From: Diphasiastrum complanatum
Lineage: Eukaryota; Streptophyta; Lycopodiopsida; Lycopodiales; Lycopodiaceae
Assembly: GCA_029204225.1 (NCBI GenBank)
Contig: CM055110.1
Coordinates: 37,268,960 to 37,332,959, forward strand
Direction: 5' to 3'
Length of the DNA stretch: 64,000 nt
Made by a program: the position numbers and the translations under genes. Shown here piece after piece: positions 23,018 to 48,621 of the stretch (position 1 is the stretch's first letter; every line of letters starts with the position of its first letter). The notes under the pieces are model-generated. The model made no database searches, had not been told where the DNA came from, and worked only from the letters and a program-made list of their open reading frames with translations.

Positions 23018-24147
23018 TTCAATCTTCAAAACAAAGTCAACATAGTAAAATTTTGGTCCAATACATTTTGAGATTTTAATGGAAAAATATGAAAGCCTCA
23101 TTAAGCTATCTAACCCTCCTCGAATAATCCAACAAATGTAACATGTGTAAGGTAAGTGAGTTGCTTGGTTAAAAAATCTATCCTATGTTTGGAACATATC
23201 ATGATATGGGAAAAGCTCCATATGATGTGAGTGATGGTATGAGAGGGGGGCGATGGGAGTTTTACGACCTTTTGCTATAGCTAGTATGGGTACCACATTG
23301 ATGAATAGGTGTACCAATTATATCAAGTAGGCTTTAGCTAGTGTTTGTAGGCATGATGGCAACCAAACATTTCAAGGGTCAAAACATGAAATAATTGTAA
23401 TGCATTTCAAACTTTAAAAAAAAAAAAACAAGCCAATGTTTGCAAACTGTTGCTGGTTTTAGTTTGCCAAGAATTAAAATATTTTGCTAACGAAAAAATG
23501 CCCATTAGCTATTATACAACAGAAAACAACAAAGGAAACAAAGAAATGGCCATGCACAACCTCAAGAACAAAAACAAATAATTTAAAATAGGAGAAAAAA
23601 ATGTTGGTTTTTCCAAAAGTCTCAACAAGTTTGTCGACCAAACACATAAGGTTGCTACTATGTTTGTAGGTGATTGGTCCCATTTAATCTTAGATTAACT
23701 TACTAGTTTATAATGTCTTCAATCAAGGGTAATTTCAAACTACACTGCCTCATAAGTCCATGATTTAAATTGGAGTTCTCCCATTGATCCATGGAAAAAA
23801 CAATTGGTCTTTCCCCTTTAGCTTTACGTTAAGTTTCTAGCACGTGGAAGATGAGGTCGCATGGGCCTCTTGCCACATAAAAACTACTCAAGCCGATTTT
23901 TTGGGCCTAGGGGCATTGCCTGGTATGTTGAGTTGCCAAAGGCAACTTTATAAAAATGGACCAATAGGATGAGGATTCAAATGGGTCAATATATTGCATC
24001 CCTCCATTTAACACACTAGCCAAGTTTGAGAGGCCGTCAACTCACTTGCCATGGTATAAGAAATGGGCGACAAGTGGAAGGGCTAGGCAAAGGAACTTGC
24101 CGCTAGACTGCAATGGCCGTGAGTTCGGACTAGTGAGAGTTTCTTTT
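23018..24147 (-). repeat. Dispersed 1.15-kb repeat, copy 2
   Basis: Reverse complement of 10733-11889, with roughly 80-85% identity by eye. Shared landmarks include the outer tip (GTGAGAGTTTC here), a block near ATGGGAAAAGCTCCATATGA at about 23216, and the AACATAGTAGCAACC block near 23645. It lies inside the inferred inverted segment. Confidence 0.75.
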
Positions 24148-25713
24148 GTTGGAATTTATTATTAAGGGATGTGAAGTGTGTTTTCCCTACTTCAGGCCCT
24201 TCAAATCTTCAAAATGAATATTCCTCACTGTATTGTAGTTTTTAAGCCACTTCTGTTCCTTACTGTAGATAATTCCAATGTGTGTTCGCAGAGCTTTCAT
24301 TCCTTTCTTTCTTGAATGTGATGGTAAGGAAATTTTTTACAGATTATTCATTAGCAATGAAACTGAAAACAAGAAAAGAGAATCATGTACTATTTTTTTC
24401 AAAATGGACAACCTTCTTCTAGTGAACAAACCCAAGAGAACTTTTGTTCATACAATCATTCCCCATTGATGAAAATCTACAAAAGATGTCATTAAAAGTA
24501 CCATATGTTCTACATTCACCATTTTATCTAGGTAGAACTGAAAGTTCACATAACTTTAAAATTGTGCAAGCTTTATGAACCATATTGAATGGCTTATTGA
24601 TGAAACTAGCAATTACAATAGAATATTCCGACCATCCATAAACCTTCCAGTTGAATAGCTGTTTTCAGGTAGAATTCTACATTTCTGTGTTCATATTTAC
24701 ATCCTTGTGCAGGTAAAGATCAACTTGCTACTTCAGAATTCATAAACTAATCATCGTTTTCGCACAAGAGAGGTGCATCAGGGTAAGGAGGGCTTAATGT
24801 TAAAAAAAAGCAACCACCAAACTCAATTTAAACGCTCAGCTGAACACTCTCACAAAAAAATGAGATCACTTATAAAAATTTCTATAAGAAAAAAAGAATC
24901 GAAGGCAATGAAACAGGCATCATGCAGACAATGAATCCCAATGCATCAAAATGGTTCAGCCTAGATCTAGTGAGTGCTTCATACAATGCAATCAGCAAAA
25001 AAAATGCAAAACTCAACACTGCCAGGAAAAAGGCTCAACACATTCTAAAGCAAGATGATGAGAAGAAATTCTCAGGAACGCTATCCTGCATGAAGTATGC
25101 TGCATCGTCCTAACGCACAACTGCATATCCCCCTGCTGATGTGTACCGACAAGTTCAATCATAGAATGACTTGTACATTTGAAACTCCAATAGAACTTCT
25201 CTTCAATGACAAAATACATATCGCTTCATGAAAATGATCATGTGGTGAAACTGAAAATATGGGGTCCGTGAATCTGAGGTATCTTCATCCAAGATTCAGA
25301 AGCTCCTGTCAAAATGCACCAACCGTGGAGCTAGTTATCGCAGCTAAACTTGATCTGCACAGGCAAACATCAAACAGGCAGATATCGTACGGAAAAATTA
25401 TGCACTTGCCTGATGACCAGCTTTTTTTGAGAATCAGTATTACCTACTGCACCTAGTAATGTTCCACCAAAAGCTCCTGTTGGCTTTGCACACCAGAGTA
25501 ATGGTGGCAACAAATAATCCCAAATGCATGGAATGCATGCAATACCTACAAAAAGATTGTTATTTTTCCAATTCATCATAGCCGGTTGCAATTGAAAAGG
25601 CATTGGCAGTAGTTTTTAATGGTATATATTAAAAAAATCAGAGTAATAAGTGTAGAAATAAAGTAAGAAATTATTGGGCAAATAGCAAATACCAAATACC
25701 TCCAACTCATCCA
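24148..25713. other. Non-coding stretch downstream of the poly(A) polymerase gene
   Basis: No gene supported. The right-hand part (about 25100-25713) should include the 3' UTR or alternative 3' exons of the minus-strand gene. A possible short exon-like stretch at 25545-25603 (MPFQLQPAMMNWKNNN on the minus strand, followed by GTAGGT) cannot be confirmed. Confidence 0.45.
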
Positions 25714-38767
<13,054 letters not shown>

Positions 38768-41700
38768 TGGTGGTAACGTAGTAGGAGATCGCCAGGGAAG
38801 ACGACGACGATAGGAGGTAGCTCGAAGCAAATGAGAAGAGAAGGTGCGATATAAAAGCAGAGGGATGCGGACGCGTCTTTGCCACATGGCTCTGCTGAAG
38901 GTAAAGGGGAGATTTGCAACCCCCTGCCCCCTTGAGGCTTTTTTGAGCTTAGTTCCTGGATGTGTGCTGGCAATTGGCTCTGCCAGCTGTGCAAAATGGC
39001 ACATCTGGGTTGTGCTGCCACAACCAAGGAAGTGGCTCACAAATTTGCCCCGTCTGGGTAAAAGCTAGTTGTTGACACCAGTTCAAGGCTAAAAGTGGCT
39101 GCTCAAACTACTTTTAAAGACCGACTATACTCTTCTTGCAAAGACGTGTTGCTTGAACTACTCGCAACAAAAACCTCCTCATGAAGCGCTATGATTGCAT
39201 TATGTGGTAAGTGTTGGGCTGTTGCGTTTCTGTGGCTTATGTGCCATTATTCTCATTGGAACAACCATCGAGGTTGGCTGAGTTGGTTTGCTTGGCATCC
39301 AAAGTTTCTTTGGTCCCGGGTTCAAGCCCTCCTTGGAAACCAAGATGCATTATGCTCATTGGTTGATGCTGGCATCTGCAAATTTGTTGGAATATGTTTC
39401 TAATTTGGGGAGAGGGTATTTGGCTACTGTTGCAAAAAGCAATTGCAAGATTGGTGACATACCTTCCTCATCGGATGTTGGACATCACAAGCCATTGCTG
39501 CCATATGTTCCTAACAACCAATGTAATTGGCAAGCACGAGGCTTATGCATCAATTAAATCTATGTTATTGGTTATAAGTCCAATGTCATTGTGAATTTAG
39601 GTGGATTTGGGACTGTCATTATATCATCCTTCTTTTGGGATGAGATAGGGGCCATTGTGATGGGACTGCAACCTATCTAGAATAATGTGCTCCTTACGAT
39701 AAAGAGGGCTCTACTTTCGGCCTTCATTAATAGGCCAAGGGGGAAATTCCGAACTTCAAGAATGATCATTCATGAGTGAGTATAAGTGAACACTCATGAT
39801 TTTATGCTCATTTTATGTTCTAACTTCTATGTTGTTAACATGTAGGGTAATGAGTTTGCTTTGATATTATTTCGACGAGCTCAATTTGCAGGAGCGGCTG
39901 CTTCAAAGCTTCCTACATATGTGACACTATTTTAGTTAGTGATTTACATCAAGCAGTTGGTTTTGATTAATTAATTTACTATTTTAAGTTTAGGGTCTAG
40001 GCTTTTGATTAGCTTCCTTCATTTTTGACGTTCGACAGTATCTTTCTATATACTTTAATCTTTTTGTATGTTCATGGGTTTCCTCATCATTTAATAATAA
40101 AAGCAGGGATAATTATTTTATTTGTTGTTTCAAATTTGAAACATTCATTTGATTTGTAGACTATGTCATTTGAATGTGTGCATTGTGATTGTTGTCAATG
40201 TTCCCGTGTTGCAAAGTCTTGCATTGCACTCACAAGACATATTCACATTTAAGAGAAATTAGAGTGTTTCACTCCCTTTCATATGAAAGAGGAAGAACAA
40301 ACTCTCCACAATGCAATTACATAACCACATCAACGAATTTTGGACAAACATGAGAAAATGATAGACCAACATAGCTAAATTGTAATTGTGTATTGTAAAT
40401 ACTAGCTAAAAGTTGACAATTGTGATGATTGAACTATAACTCGTGACTTGTAAAAAAGAAAATTGTGCAAGTCAATCTAGAGAACACTGCTATTTCCAAG
40501 TGTGCCACCTAGTTCACTAGAGATATAAGATATATACACCTTCCTCCAAGGAGTCTCTACAAATAAATTCCCACTTCAATTATGTTAAGCCAATCTAGCA
40601 CTCCTTTATTTGAAGTGCATTGTTGACTCTAGTATCATGTGTACAGACTCCAGATCCAAACTCAATAACAATATTCACATTGATATTATACATGATGTGG
40701 CGTGCAACATAATTTATGATTTGCAACCATGACTCATCACTCACTCTAGGCTAATACATTGAATTTCAACTTCTAGGTTATGTGAAATGTTGTTGACTCA
40801 TTTGTAGTTAGTATTTATTGAACAATGAGCAGGTAAGTACCAAGTGAAACTTACATGATGATTGTTCAAGTACCAAATGAATTTTTGTTATGGTTTATAC
40901 CTTCTTGAGAAAAAATTTTACACCACTTTGTTTTGGGCATTGAAGGTACATCGCATCAAGATTCACGAATACAAAATCAAAGTTCAAGAATTCAAGACTA
41001 GGTAGGTGTAATTGCATTATAGAAATGTCATTTGCACCCTATTATCAATTGCTTATTCTTCTTTTAGTTGTTAACAATATTGAGTATAATTTACAACATT
41101 TGGAAAACCCAAAATTCAAGTTACCAGTTTATATTTTTGGGCCCCAATTTGAATTGGTTCAAAGCAGCCAATTTGTGCTTACAATTCAAATCAATCCTAA
41201 AAACATTGTTTCCCAAGGAACAATAAATCATGACACATTAGTCAAAAGTCAACCAAAAGTTTTCAAAATTGTTTCTATACCCTAAATTCAACAAATATTG
41301 TCTTCCAATATTTTTCACATGATTGAAATGATACACTTTTCTTTAGGGGTTTCATATGTAGACACACAATGCCTTGAGATCATGATGTAGTGAAAACTTA
41401 GTGATTTGGAAATTCCATCCTACTTGAGTCATCAACAACCACAATCATGGTTGTCATGCGCATATGTTTGTACTTTACAAATGTGCCATAGAATACAAAG
41501 ATAAAAAAAACTACTTGGCAGATCTCAAATTTAAATTGGGTATTACTGATGGTGTAAATTCAAAAACATGGCAAAAGGACATGCATTCCCTTGGTTGATG
41601 CCACTCTAAGATTCTCAAAGCCACAACTTGATTTTGTAATAACATGACAACAAAATGACAAACAAATTTCATAGGCCTAAAGCATCCTATGTTGATCTTA

Positions 41701-42260
41701 GAGAGATCATGAGATTTCTACCTCTCATGTGAATCTTGTATGAGAAGCCACCAAATCTGTAAGATCAAACATTGAATAATGTGGTCACAATAAAAATCCA
41801 TTTAAGCTAGGCTATTGAATTGTTTTCATGCTTATTTTTTGCAAATCATATGTTAACAAGCTTTCTGGTTCAAAAAATCATCATGGTTAGCAACAAACAA
41901 ACTTTGACGTAAGCTCAAAAAGTGCAAAGCTAGCTGCCGAACTATTATCATGCTTGCATTTATATTGTTGATGTTAGATAAGTTTATATATTGGTGACAA
42001 AATTATCTTCAAGCTTTTGTGATCTAAATATAGATTTCTCACTCAAAATCTCCTTTCATCCAAGTCTCCTGAAGCCTGTTCTACAGCTCTTTGGAGGTCC
42101 TAGTTATGCCCCAAAAGAATTTGTTTGTGGGTTCCATAGTTAAAATTGAGAGGCATATTTTCAAGATCTTTTACAGATGTAGCTAGAGATTGTCACCACT
42201 TCACTCTGAATGCCAGTATTCTCCACTAGTGGGGCATTTTTATTTATTCTCTTGATTATG
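38768..42260. other. Intergenic stretch upstream of the poly(A) polymerase gene
   Basis: The part next to 38767 should hold the promoter and first untranslated exon. No other gene is supported. Short frames at 39191-39594 (Trp-rich) have no recognisable domain. The far end (about 41900-42260) is probably copia LTR, because it leads into a primer-site-like TGATATCAGAGC at 42261-42272. Confidence 0.45.
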
Positions 42261-42272
42261 TTTTGATATCAG
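42261..42272 (+). promoter_or_regulatory. Primer binding site of a copia element
   Basis: The plus strand reads TGATATCAGAGC about 160 bases before the copia gag start, one base away from the standard TGGTATCAGAGC. Confidence 0.5.
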
Positions 42273-42429
42273 AGCGAAAAGCTCTAATACTTGATCTCTT
42301 TCGCGATATCAAATTGATATCAAACTCTTTAGTTCCTTTCATCCTTTCAATATCAAGGAATTGATTTCCTATTGTTGGCATCACTACATCTTAGCGTCAT
42401 CAATACAATTGACGGACTAAGTTCCAGAT

Positions 42430-43200
42430 GGATTCTCAAAGTAAAGTTGATCTTATTGTAGATAAGCTGAATGGATCCAATTATCATTTGTGGAAATTTA
42501 AGATGAAGACCTTGCTGATTACCAACGAGTTATGGGATGTTGTTACAAGTATAGAAGTAAAGTCTGAAGACGATACAGAAGAATCAAAGTGAAAATCGAA
42601 GGACAGTAAAGCTTTCATGCTTATTATCCTCAATATATCAGATACACAGATTGGACACATAGTTGAAGCTAAAACTTCGAAAGAAGTTTGGGACATCTTG
42701 AGCTCACTTTATGATGTGAGAGACGTAACTACTAAGTTACATCTTCGAAGGAAATTATTCACACTCAAGATGTCAAATAGTGATTTACTTTATAGTCACA
42801 TTAACCAGTTTAAGAATCTCTTGCAACAGATGGCTGTTGTCGGATCAATCATAAACGATCAAGATGCAATCATGACATTGCTTTCAAGCTTGCCCTCTAC
42901 ATATGAGAACTGGGTGATGATCATATTGACACACTTAGATTTAACTCTTACCAGAGTTATTTCTATGTTGCTGCAAGAAGACAATCAAAGAAGTCAGGAC
43001 ATTTTGTCTACTTCATCCTCTCAGGCTCTATATGTCAATAAAGGCTCTAAGCGACAGAAGTAGAAAATCTCCAAGAAGGCTGCAACGAATCAGAAGCCGA
43101 CTCAAAGTCAAGGACAATCATCAAATCCACAGTCGAAGAAGAAGATGTTTTGCAGGTATTGCAAGCGAAATAACCATGAGATCATCGCTAGGACACTTAA
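42430..43200 (+). pseudogene. Ty1/copia Gag (UBN2 type), broken
   Basis: Plus-strand copia Gag beginning MDSQSKVDLIVDKLNGSNY. It continues with WKFKMKTLLITNELWD, EVWDILSSLYDVRDVTTKLH, FTLKMSNSDLLYSHINQF, LLSSLPSTYENWV and a zinc-knuckle remnant FCRYCKRNNHEIIA whose last Cys is lost. TGA at about 42590 and TAG at about 43061 interrupt it. Positions 43200-43298 read better on the minus strand (NNNYDRQGDRPYQKDSRG), which hints at a small local inversion. The LTR at 43296 cuts it off. Confidence 0.8.
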
Positions 43201-43295
43201 AATATGCATCTGTTTTGAACATGTCCATACAATCCATGGTTCTTGACCTCGGCTATCCTTCTGGTAAGGTCGATCTCCCTGTCTGTCATAGTTGT

Positions 43296-43817
43296 TGTTA
43301 TGTCCATGACCAGTACATAGGATACAATATACTCCTAGTCTTGGATACATGGTACTCCAGTGAAACAACTTGTTAGTTATGCCACATCATACTAGAAGTG
43401 ACCCGAAAGTAACTAATATCTTTGTAAGGCCCAGAACACACTAAATGGAGTTTAGACAAGGTATGAGACAGTGTATACATGTGTAGAGTTATCAATAACA
43501 ATTCTATGAATAGTTGGTCCATGCATAGGACTCTATTCCAGGTGAATCTATGTATAGGGAACTTAGGGCTATACATCGCTAAGTGCCCAGGATGCTTTTG
43601 GCTCTATATATTGGGTCCAAACTCGTCCTACTCCTCATTATGGATTCTTGATTCATTGCCAGGCTCTCACTCTACATTCATGCTTCTTGTTCCTTGGCTT
43701 GGGGGTGAGGCTTCTAGAGATTGATTGGATGCTTCTACTTGGTTGGGTGGTTTCTCCATAGTGTGTTATCCTTTGTGTTTGGGATATGTAAACAGGATCT
43801 AAGGAGCTTCCCTTGTA
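43296..43817 (+). repeat. LTR of the TGTTATGTCC family, copy 2
   Basis: Start TGTTATGTCC and end CCCTTGTA. It is followed one base later by the PBS. It matches 9379-9862 and 46302-46821 in reverse orientation and acts as the 5' LTR of the gag unit downstream. Confidence 0.8.
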
Positions 43818-43818
43818 G

Positions 43819-43830
43819 TGGTATCAGAGC
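43819..43830 (+). promoter_or_regulatory. Primer binding site of the TGTTATGTCC family
   Basis: TGGTATCAGAGC on the plus strand, one base after the LTR end; initiator tRNA-Met type. Confidence 0.85.
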
Positions 43831-45579
43831 AAGGCTTACAAGTTTGGAGAGGTGGTGCTTTTCATTGGAGCTTGGTGGTATTCAACTAGTATTCTCATCC
43901 AAGGAGAGGAGCAAGGTTGCAAGTTGGTGGATCTTCCCAATTTCAATTTGCATGTTCCATATCTCTCTCAAATTCATTGTGGTTTATGGAGAATTGTGCT
44001 AGGAAATCAATTTTGGTGTCTTTTTTGGAGTTTTAGCATGTGTAGCTCAAAACTAGCTAAGGATTTGAAATTCCCAGCAAGTTACTACACTTTGAAGTAG
44101 TTGAAATTCAGTTTGCATGTTGGATCTTCCCATGTATTTGGGTTCTAGGCTCTTTTGTGGCCAAATTTGGCTTGTTTTCCATGATTTTGGCATAAAATGG
44201 AGGGTAGAATTCAAAATCTAGCAAGTTCAGATCAATTGGTTGGTTATAACTCTATATATTGGATTGCATGTGGATTTGGAAAATGTTCTTGCCATTAAAT
44301 TCCAATTGGGCATGGTGAAAAAACCTAGAAAGGGCTAAAATTCATGATTTTTGCTTGTTTTTTCATGAAATTGGATGGTAGGAGGTTGTTGAACATCAAT
44401 TGAAGCTGGAAAAAGATGAATCATAGTCTTTTGAAGCTGTTTTAGAAAATAGAGCCAAGAATTCTAGCAATTGGGTTTGTAGTAGGAAGTAAAAAATTGA
44501 CCAATTTTGGTGAATTTTGGAGGATGGATTTTACTAAATCCATAAGGGGATCATTCTAGCATGATTTGTATTTCTTTTTACCTTCCCAGCAAGCTATCAG
44601 ACCTGTAAATTGATGGGTAGAGGCTTATGTTTCAATTCCATCAAGTTTGTGGCAATTTTGACTTCCAAAAATCAAGAATTCATGGTTCTCAGCCCATATT
44701 GCCTCATAGGATCTGTATGAAGGATTCATGGAACTCTTAGACACCATTTAAGGCTGCTTGGATCATCACTTTTAGGCTTGGTTGAGTGTTGTCAAGTTTT
44801 TGAGATGATTGGCCTTGAAAAAGTGCGCCCTCCTACTGGTTATTTGGCTGTTCTAAACTCACACGTGTGAATACTAGGTGGCAGGTTGACATGGCAAGTG
44901 TCTTGTTCACTAGGTGTCCCTCTCTACTGAGCTTTATAGAACCCAATTTGGTGTCCTGTAGCCAAAGATATGATCATTTGAAGTTTTGCAATTTTGTGAG
45001 CAAAATTGGTAGAATTTCCAATTGTTCTGATTGCATGCATGACAATTTCCTATTTTGAGGTATTTGTGCTTGCATGGAATGTCTGCATGTGGATTCTCAG
45101 AGTGATTCTGACATGCATGAGTAGTTTAGATCTGTTGAGTGGTCATACGCATGTACTCTTACTGTTAGATACAAAACTAGATTTTATAGCTAACAATTTT
45201 CGTAGAACTGGATTTTTACGTAAAATTTCGTAAATGTAAAAATTAGTTTAATGTCGCATGTCTTGCATGTTTGAGAGACATTAATAGAGTAAAATTAAGA
45301 ATCGAACAGTGAATCGAATTTTTTATTTCGATTGCTTAATAACTGACTGTGGATTTTTACGAATTTTTAAAAAACGTAAAATTTAAAATAAAATAAAAAA
45401 GTGCAAAAACTCGAAATTTTTAGTTTTTTCCAGTTTTTTGTAATATCTATGAAATTGACTAAAAATAGTGATTTGACCATGCTGAAGTCAATTTCAGTTA
45501 GTTTTTGGTCAACAGTACTTCACTATGAGTTAATCTGATACTAACTAAATTTAGTAATTTCCAGAATAGATATATCGAG
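43831..45579 (+). other. Long non-coding leader of the LTR element
   Basis: 1.75 kb between the PBS and the gag start, with no coding potential seen. Part of it (about 44867-45010) is the reverse complement of 8118-8290, so the leader is a family feature. Confidence 0.65.
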
Positions 45580-46118
45580 ATGGCCAAAGAAACTTCAAAT
45601 CAAGCTGCAAATCCAGGTGTGCCATCTTATATGGTGATTTGTCAACAATTGAGTACGACACTCAATGACATGAATAATCGTAATCAGATGAGAGATCAAC
45701 AAATGGAGGTTCTGTTGAATCAAGTCAAATTGATGTCTTCACCCAATCTCGGTTTTCAACCGGAGGTTTATGCGGACGAGAAGAAGGAGAAGAAATCTGA
45801 GGTCGTCGAGGACTAGCTGGCCAAGTGGAGTAGTTATTTCAATCTGCACAGTGTTCTTGATGAGAAGAAATTGAAAGTGTCGTGCTATTTTTACGCGGCA
45901 AAGTGTCATCGTGGTGGCGAGATTTACCGGTGAAGCCAACTACTTGGGAGGCATTTGCAGAAGTTTTCAAGAAGGCTTTCATAGTTGCTGATGGCGTGGA
46001 CTACTACATGAAGTTCGTGAACTGCAAGATGGGTACAAAGAGTTTAGACTCTTATATTCAGGAATTCATGGACCTATGGAATAGGGTTCCATCATTCGGG
46101 TCAAAATTGGCACTTTGA
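45580..46118 (+). pseudogene. Ty3/gypsy-type Gag (truncated)
   Basis: Opens MAKETSNQAANPGVPSYMV, then a TAG at about 45814-45816 after EVVED and a frameshift near 45880. It then reads KVSSWWRDLPVKPTTWEAF, FKKAF, MKFVNCKMGTKSLDSYIQEF and MDLWNRV, the retrotransposon_gag core. It ends abruptly at about 46118, where minus-strand copia integrase begins. Protease and pol are absent. Confidence 0.8.
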
Positions 46119-46301
46119 CAGTTTGGTTTGCTTGTTCTTCTGAAGAATTCATCAATAAAAGTAATGAAATACTTTGCATCTAGCTATGATGGAGTTTGCA
46201 GAGGTCCACATATATCTGTATGAACAACATCTAACAGACCTTTTGCTGCATGCTTATGACTCGATCTAAAAGAATCCTAGTCTGCTTTCCAAAGATGCAA
46301 C
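46119..46301 (-). pseudogene. Ty1/copia integrase N-terminal fragment
   Basis: The minus strand reads CIFGKQTRI, then after a frame change SSHKHAAKGLLDVVHTDICG, PLQTPS, stop, and KYFITFIDEFFRRT: the end of GAG-pre-integrase and the first catalytic Asp region. It sits between the gag unit and an LTR in opposite orientation to the gag unit. Confidence 0.75.
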
Positions 46302-46821
46302 TATAAGGGAAGCTCCTTAGATCATGCTTACATATCCCAAACACAAAGGATAACACACTATGGAGAAACCACCCAACCAAGTAGAAGCATCCAATCAATC
46401 TCTAGAAGCCTCACCTCCAAGCCAAGGAACAAGAACCATGAATGTAGAGTGAGAGCCTGGCAATGAATCAAGAACCATGATGAGGAGTAGGGCGAGTTTG
46501 GACCCAATATATAGAGCCAAAAGTATTCTGGGCACTTAGCCATGCATAGCGCTAAGTTCCCCATACATAGATTCACCTGGAATAGAGTCCTATGCATGGA
46601 CCAACTATTCATAAAAATTGCTATTGATAACTCTACACATGCATACACTGTCTCATACCTTGTCTAAACTCCATTTAGTGTGTTCTGGACCTCACAAGGA
46701 TATTAGTTACTTTCGGGTCACATCCAGTATGACGTTGCATAATTAACAGCTTGTTTCACTGGACTACCGTGTATCCAAGACTAGGAGTACTGTATCCTAT
46801 GTACTGGTCATGGACATAGCA
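46302..46821 (-). repeat. LTR of the TGTTATGTCC family, copy 3
   Basis: Minus-strand start TGCTATGTCC at 46821 and end CCCTTATA at 46302. It is not followed by a PBS, so it is either a solo LTR or a 3' LTR. Confidence 0.75.
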
Positions 46822-46859
46822 TTCTTTCCTCCTTAAATTGTTTCTATCCTTAGAAATTA

Positions 46860-48621
46860 AAATTCGAGAAATTCCTCTTTATGATATCAACTCTTTCTCA
46901 CGAATCATCATCCTCAGTACGACCCTTCCACCGAATCAAGCACTCAGAAATAGAATGATTTCTCAATCATTTATCTCTGGTTCTAAGCACTTTCTCAGGT
47001 TCCAAAGGTACACTAAGCGATAAATCTTTCAAATGGGATAAATCCTCATCCGATCCAACTGTATCACCATCATGTAAACTTAGTTTCAAACGCCGTACAT
47101 GAAATATTGGGTGTGCTATCGATTTTTCTTGAAGATCGAGTTCATACGCCAAAGAACCAATTCTATGTACAATCCTGAAAGGTCCACAATAACGGGTAGA
47201 CAGCTTATAATGCTTCCATGTACGTAATGTCTTAGAATCTTTTGGAATCCTAAGATATACCTAGTCATCAACTTTAAAATCTCTTGGAGATCTCTTAAGA
47301 TTGGTATAGTGTTTAGCTCTATCCTAGGCACTTCGGATACTATCCTTAGCCACTTGAAACATTTCTTGCATATCATGCAAAAAATCAGCAACCTTCTGGA
47401 TCTTAATAGACTTCGTCTCAGCATTTACTGGAGATCTAGGTTGAAAACCGTACATAAGCATGAAAGGAGTGTAACCTGTAGCAGAATATTTTCTACTATT
47501 ATATGCAAACCCAACTAGTGGGAGATCATCTTCCCAATGAGATTGCATGTGAGAGAAATACGTCCTCAAAATATCTTCCATAATTTGATTAGTTCTTTCT
47601 GTCTGGCCATCTGATTCAGGATGATCAGAAGAACTTAAACTGAAAGAAGTTTCCAGTTTATGGAATACTGCTGACCAAAAGTGACCCGTGAACTTAGGAT
47701 CTCTATCACTAACAATATCACTTGGCAGACCATACAACCGAAATAATCTTTCAACAAAGATCTGTGCTAAATCAGAAGCCTTTATAGTTGACTGACTGGT
47801 ATGAATGCAGCTAACTTACTTAACCGATCCACTACAACCCAAATAGAATCATTTTGTTGTTGGGTCTTTGGAAGTCCAACTACAAAATCCATAGATATGC
47901 TTTCTCAGTTCTCATCTGGGATATCTAACAGATGCAACAAACCACCAGCCTTATGGCGTTCAGCCTTTGCTAGTCGACAGGGCTTGCATTTAGCAACATA
48001 TGACTCGACATATGGCTTGAGATTTGGCCAATAAAATTCCCTCTTAACCAAGTCCAGAGTCTCGTGTATAACCCAGGATGTCCTGCATAGGGTACGTCAT
48101 GACATTCAAACAAAATCTTCTGTTTGAGCTCATCATCCCCAGGTACACAAACTTTCCCATTCCGAAATAGTAATCCATCTCGAATGGTGAACTGTTCCAC
48201 AATCTTCTGATCTTTCTTAGTTAGTTGAGTCCCTTGTGTTTATGACTCAACACTGTCCACATTTCTTCCGGTCTGAATAATGTTCCAAATGTGACCAAAA
48301 TGGGAATCTGATTCATATTTTTCTCTCAGAGAAAGATATAGATCCGTAGAAATTTGGGTAAATGACAACTCATTCGGTTCACTTATCCGACTAAGAGCAT
48401 TTGCAACTTGATTAGAGTTGTCTCTTATGTAATGGAGTTCATGATCAAATTCTTGCACAATTCAGCCCATCAAGCTTTTTTCCCCCGAAGATCATGTTGA
48501 TTACAAAAATACTTAAGAGGCTGGTGATCCTATACACTACAAACTTACTACCATACAAGTAGTGTCTTCAGGTTTTAAGTGCATGGATTACAGCAAACAA
48601 TTCCTTTTCTTGCGTAGTATA
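46860..48621 (-). pseudogene. Chromovirus RNase H (3' half), integrase and chromodomain, at an inversion edge
   Basis: Minus strand from 48621: TTQEKELFAVIHALKT, stop, RHYLYGS (second half of RNase H); EFDHELHYIRDNSNQVANAL; the linker; integrase zinc region (FECHDVPYAGHPG); core SDIVSDRDPKFTGHFW, HPESDGQTERTNQIMEDILR and AYNSRKYSATGYTPF; a C-terminal domain (HPIFHVRRLKLSL). Last is a chromodomain, LRNHSISECLIRWKGR then ERVDIIKR, in which two Trp codons have become TGA. Frameshifts lie near 47320, 47740, 48060 and 48470. The first half of such an RNase H ends at 14319. Confidence 0.88.

Noticed and set aside
39191-39594. Trp-rich open frames on the plus strand
   Set aside because: Overlapping short frames in two phases, with no domain and no splice structure.
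46302-46821. Perfect 5-bp target duplication around the third LTR copy
   Set aside because: The flanking bases do not match, so no insertion duplication is claimed.
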